Source: Amaricoccus macauensis_A
Lineage (GTDB): Bacteria; Pseudomonadota; Alphaproteobacteria; Rhodobacterales; Rhodobacteraceae
Direction of reading: 5' to 3'
Assembly (NCBI RefSeq): GCF_049800915.1
Contig: NZ_JBNAFY010000003.1
Span: 372,001-436,000, forward strand
Length of the DNA stretch: 64,000 bases
Shown here: in pieces, positions 62,087 to 64,000 of the stretch
How the letters are laid out: each line of letters opens with the position of its first letter
How positions within the stretch are numbered: the stretch's first letter is position 1
The notes under the pieces: generated by a model
Seen by the model: the letters and a program-made list of their open reading frames with translations, nothing else
Told to the model about the DNA's origin: nothing
Database searches by the model: none
Made by a program: the position numbers and the translations under genes

Positions 62087-64000
62087 TCAGGCGGGAACAA
62101 CGATACCCTTCGCGTTGAGCCACTCCTCGAGCGCGGGTCGCAGGCAGGCGTCGCACCGTTCACGAGAGGCCGCGATCACGGCCCGCAGTTCCCCAAGGTC
62201 GACCTGCCGCAGCAGCGCCTTCACCGGCCCGATGGATGCGGGGCGCATCGAGAGATTGCGAAGTCCGATTGCAACGAGCACCAGCGCCTCAAGCGGACGG
62301 CCGGCGTCCTCGCCGCAGAAAGACAGCGGTTTGCCGTGCGCCTCGCAGCGCTTCACGATATGTTCGATGAAGGTCAAGAAACTCAGGTTGAGCGTATCGT
62401 AGCGCCGCCGAACCAGTTCGTTTTCACGGTCTGCGGCAAAGAAGAACTGTTTGAGATCGTTGCCCCCGATTGAGACAAAATCGGTAAGCTCGAAGAAACT
62501 GTCCGGCGCGAAGGCAAGGCTCGGCGTCTCGAGCATGGCACCGATCCGCACGGTGGAAGGCAGGCGGTGGCCCAACCCGGCTTCGCGATCAAGCACGGAC
62601 GTGAAGATCTCCCGCGCCGCCGCGAATTCGCCGGTTTCCGCCACGAAGGGAAACATCACGTGCAGAGGGCGGCCCTTGGCACCGCGTATCAGCGCCTGAA
62701 GCTGCATCCGCATCACGCCCTTGCGGTCCAGTCCGACCCGGATCGCCCGCCAGCCTAGGGCCGGGTTCGGCTCCTCCGGACGCTTCATGTAGGGCAGCAC
62801 CTTGTCCGACCCGATATCGAGAGTGCGGAACACGACCGGTTTCTCACCCGCGGCATTGAGAATGCGGTCATAGAGTGCGGCGAGGTCGGCGCGCTTCGGC
62901 ACGGTCGAGCGAACGAGGAACTGAAGCTCGGTGCGGAAGAGGCCGACACCCTCCGCGCCGCATTTCGGCAGGCTCGGCAGGTCCGCCATCAGGCCCGCAT
63001 TCATCTGCAGGCAGATACGCTCGCCATCAAGCGTTTCTGCGACTTGATCCCGCAGGGCTGCATATTCTTCCTGGGCCTCCGCGAGCATCTCGATCTTCTC
63101 GCGGAAGGCCTGCGTGACCGTGTCCTCGGGCCGCAGGTGAACCGTTCCCTGATCACCATCGACCAGGATGAAGTCACCGTTCTGGGCCTCGCGGGTGATT
63201 CGATCCGCGTGAATGATCAGTGGAATCGCGAGCGCGCGGGCCACGATGGCCGCATGGCTGCCGACCGATCCCTCCTCCAGCACCACACCGCGGAGCTTCC
63301 GGCCGTAGTCGAGCAGTTCTGCCGGTCCGATATTGCGGGCTACAAGGATGGCATCGTCGGGAATGTCGCGACCGTTGTTCTGGTCGAGGCCGGCCAGCAG
63401 CCGCAGGAGGCGATTGCTGAGGTCATCAAGATCGTGCAGTCGCTCCCTGAGGTAGGGATCGGAAACCCGCATCATCCGCGAGCGGGTGGCAGACTGCTCC
63501 TTTTCGACCGCCACCTCCGCGGCCAGTCCGCTCTGGATCGACTCCTCGATCCGCCGGACCCAGCCCTTGTCGTTCGCGAACATCCGGTAGGCATGAAGCA
63601 CTTCACGGTGCTCGCCGCTCATGGTCAGGTAATCCGCGTCGAGCATTTCGTCGACTTCGGCGCGCAGGGCCTCGATGGCCGCTTTTAACCGCGCGCATTC
63701 CTGCTCCGGATCCTCGCTGATCGGTTGGGAGACCACGATGTTCGGCTCATGCAGCACCACATGGCCGATCGCCACGCCCTCCTGCCCCACAAGCCCCCGC
63801 GCGAAGAACGGCCCCTGGTGCTGGCGCGCGATCTGCATCGGGCCGGGCCCTATGAAGGCACCCAGTTCGGCCATCTCCGCGATCACCATGGCGACGACTT
63901 CGAGCGCGTAGACCACGTCATCGGAATAGACCCGCGCCTCGCGGTTCTGAATCACCAGAACACCCAGGACTTCCCCCAGCCGCTGGATCGGCACGCCAAG
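62087..64000 (-). CDS. ptsP: phosphoenolpyruvate-protein phosphotransferase PtsP (EI-Ntr), 5' end outside window
   Basis: First enzyme of the nitrogen-type PTS; transfers phosphate from PEP to NPr. About 638 codons are present and the gene continues past the right edge. The visible N-terminus is the end of the GAF sensor domain (GVLVIQNREARVYSDD), which distinguishes it from sugar-PTS EI. The phospho-His lies in EGSVGSHAAIVARALAIP. The PEP-binding barrel carries GVGLFRTELQFL, VFRTLDIGSDKVLPY, VRIGAMLETPSLAF and SIGGNDLKQFFF, and the terminal Cys region SFCGEDAGRP. It probably regulates nitrogen, potassium or PHB metabolism. Confidence 0.95.
   Translation of the reverse strand, partial: LGVPIQRLGEVLGVLVIQNREARVYSDDVVYALEVVAMVIAEMAELGAFIGPGPMQIARQHQGPFFARGLVGQEGVAIGHVVLHEPNIVVSQPISEDPEQECARLKAAIEALRAEVDEMLDADYLTMSGEHREVLHAYRMFANDKGWVRRIEESIQSGLAAEVAVEKEQSATRSRMMRVSDPYLRERLHDLDDLSNRLLRLLAGLDQNNGRDIPDDAILVARNIGPAELLDYGRKLRGVVLEEGSVGSHAAIVARALAIPLIIHADRITREAQNGDFILVDGDQGTVHLRPEDTVTQAFREKIEMLAEAQEEYAALRDQVAETLDGERICLQMNAGLMADLPSLPKCGAEGVGLFRTELQFLVRSTVPKRADLAALYDRILNAAGEKPVVFRTLDIGSDKVLPYMKRPEEPNPALGWRAIRVGLDRKGVMRMQLQALIRGAKGRPLHVMFPFVAETGEFAAAREIFTSVLDREAGLGHRLPSTVRIGAMLETPSLAFAPDSFFELTDFVSIGGNDLKQFFFAADRENELVRRRYDTLNLSFLTFIEHIVKRCEAHGKPLSFCGEDAGRPLEALVLVAIGLRNLSMRPASIGPVKALLRQVDLGELRAVIAASRERCDACLRPALEEWLNAKGIVVPA

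Overview
The window looks like a chromosomal segment of a marine alphaproteobacterium of the Rhodobacteraceae (Roseobacter group). Base composition is GC-rich throughout. The gene content fits that family: an acuR-acuI-dddL cassette for the algal osmolyte DMSP, the order surf1-thrC-M16 peptidase-GNAT, a CIRCE-controlled groESL, an hsp20-DUF1150 pair and an N-terminally truncated PtsP (EI-Ntr). No rRNA, tRNA, CRISPR array or prophage was seen.

Layout: 1-2.5 kb is the DMSP cleavage and acrylate detoxification operon (minus strand) with a perfect palindromic operator. 2.5-17.8 kb is mostly housekeeping: YaiI, LysE-type exporters, a soluble chemoreceptor, the ribosome-rescue hydrolase ArfB behind what looks like a leader-peptide attenuator, YhhQ, a polyprenyl glycosylphosphotransferase, TrxB, Lrp, DacB, NadD, an OmpA-like protein and a glycosyltransferase. 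17.9-21.8 kb holds ettA, a 54-bp inverted repeat with internal direct repeats, and an AT-rich P-loop ATPase gene that looks foreign. 22-24.6 kb is a run of small genes (orphan BrnA-like protein, DUF3072, DUF2945, a cold-shock protein) that includes three unannotated 34-35-residue paralogues ending in the same Trp-rich motif.

24.6-29.3 kb has an SDR lacking its catalytic Tyr and Lys, an I78-type lipoprotein and a three-gene, translationally coupled sulfotransferase/arylsulfotransferase cassette. 29.4-45 kb is again core: hsp20, purEK, ribF, a MaoC hydratase, transporters, a LysR regulator, a secreted M23-like protein with a C-terminal repeat domain, groESL and a coupled aminotransferase/P-loop pair. 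46.2-48.5 kb is accessory: an unknown protein and an IS1595-like element whose outer ends carry a 24-bp perfect inverted repeat and a 9-bp target duplication, although it contains a second internal copy of one end plus an AT-rich passenger.

48.7-64 kb returns to core genes: pyrF, clpB with an RpoH-type promoter, a ProC-like reductase, opgG, surf1, thrC, an M16 peptidase, a GlcD-like FAD oxidase, a flavin reductase and ptsP running off the right edge.

Regulatory themes: three heat-shock loci use two kinds of signal (RpoH-like promoters for clpB and hsp20; a sigma70-like promoter plus CIRCE for groESL). Several gene pairs overlap by ATGA or GTGA and are probably translationally coupled. The most promising undescribed items are the small-peptide family around the cold-shock gene, the putative attenuator in front of arfB, the passenger-carrying IS1595-like element and the sulfotransferase cassette.
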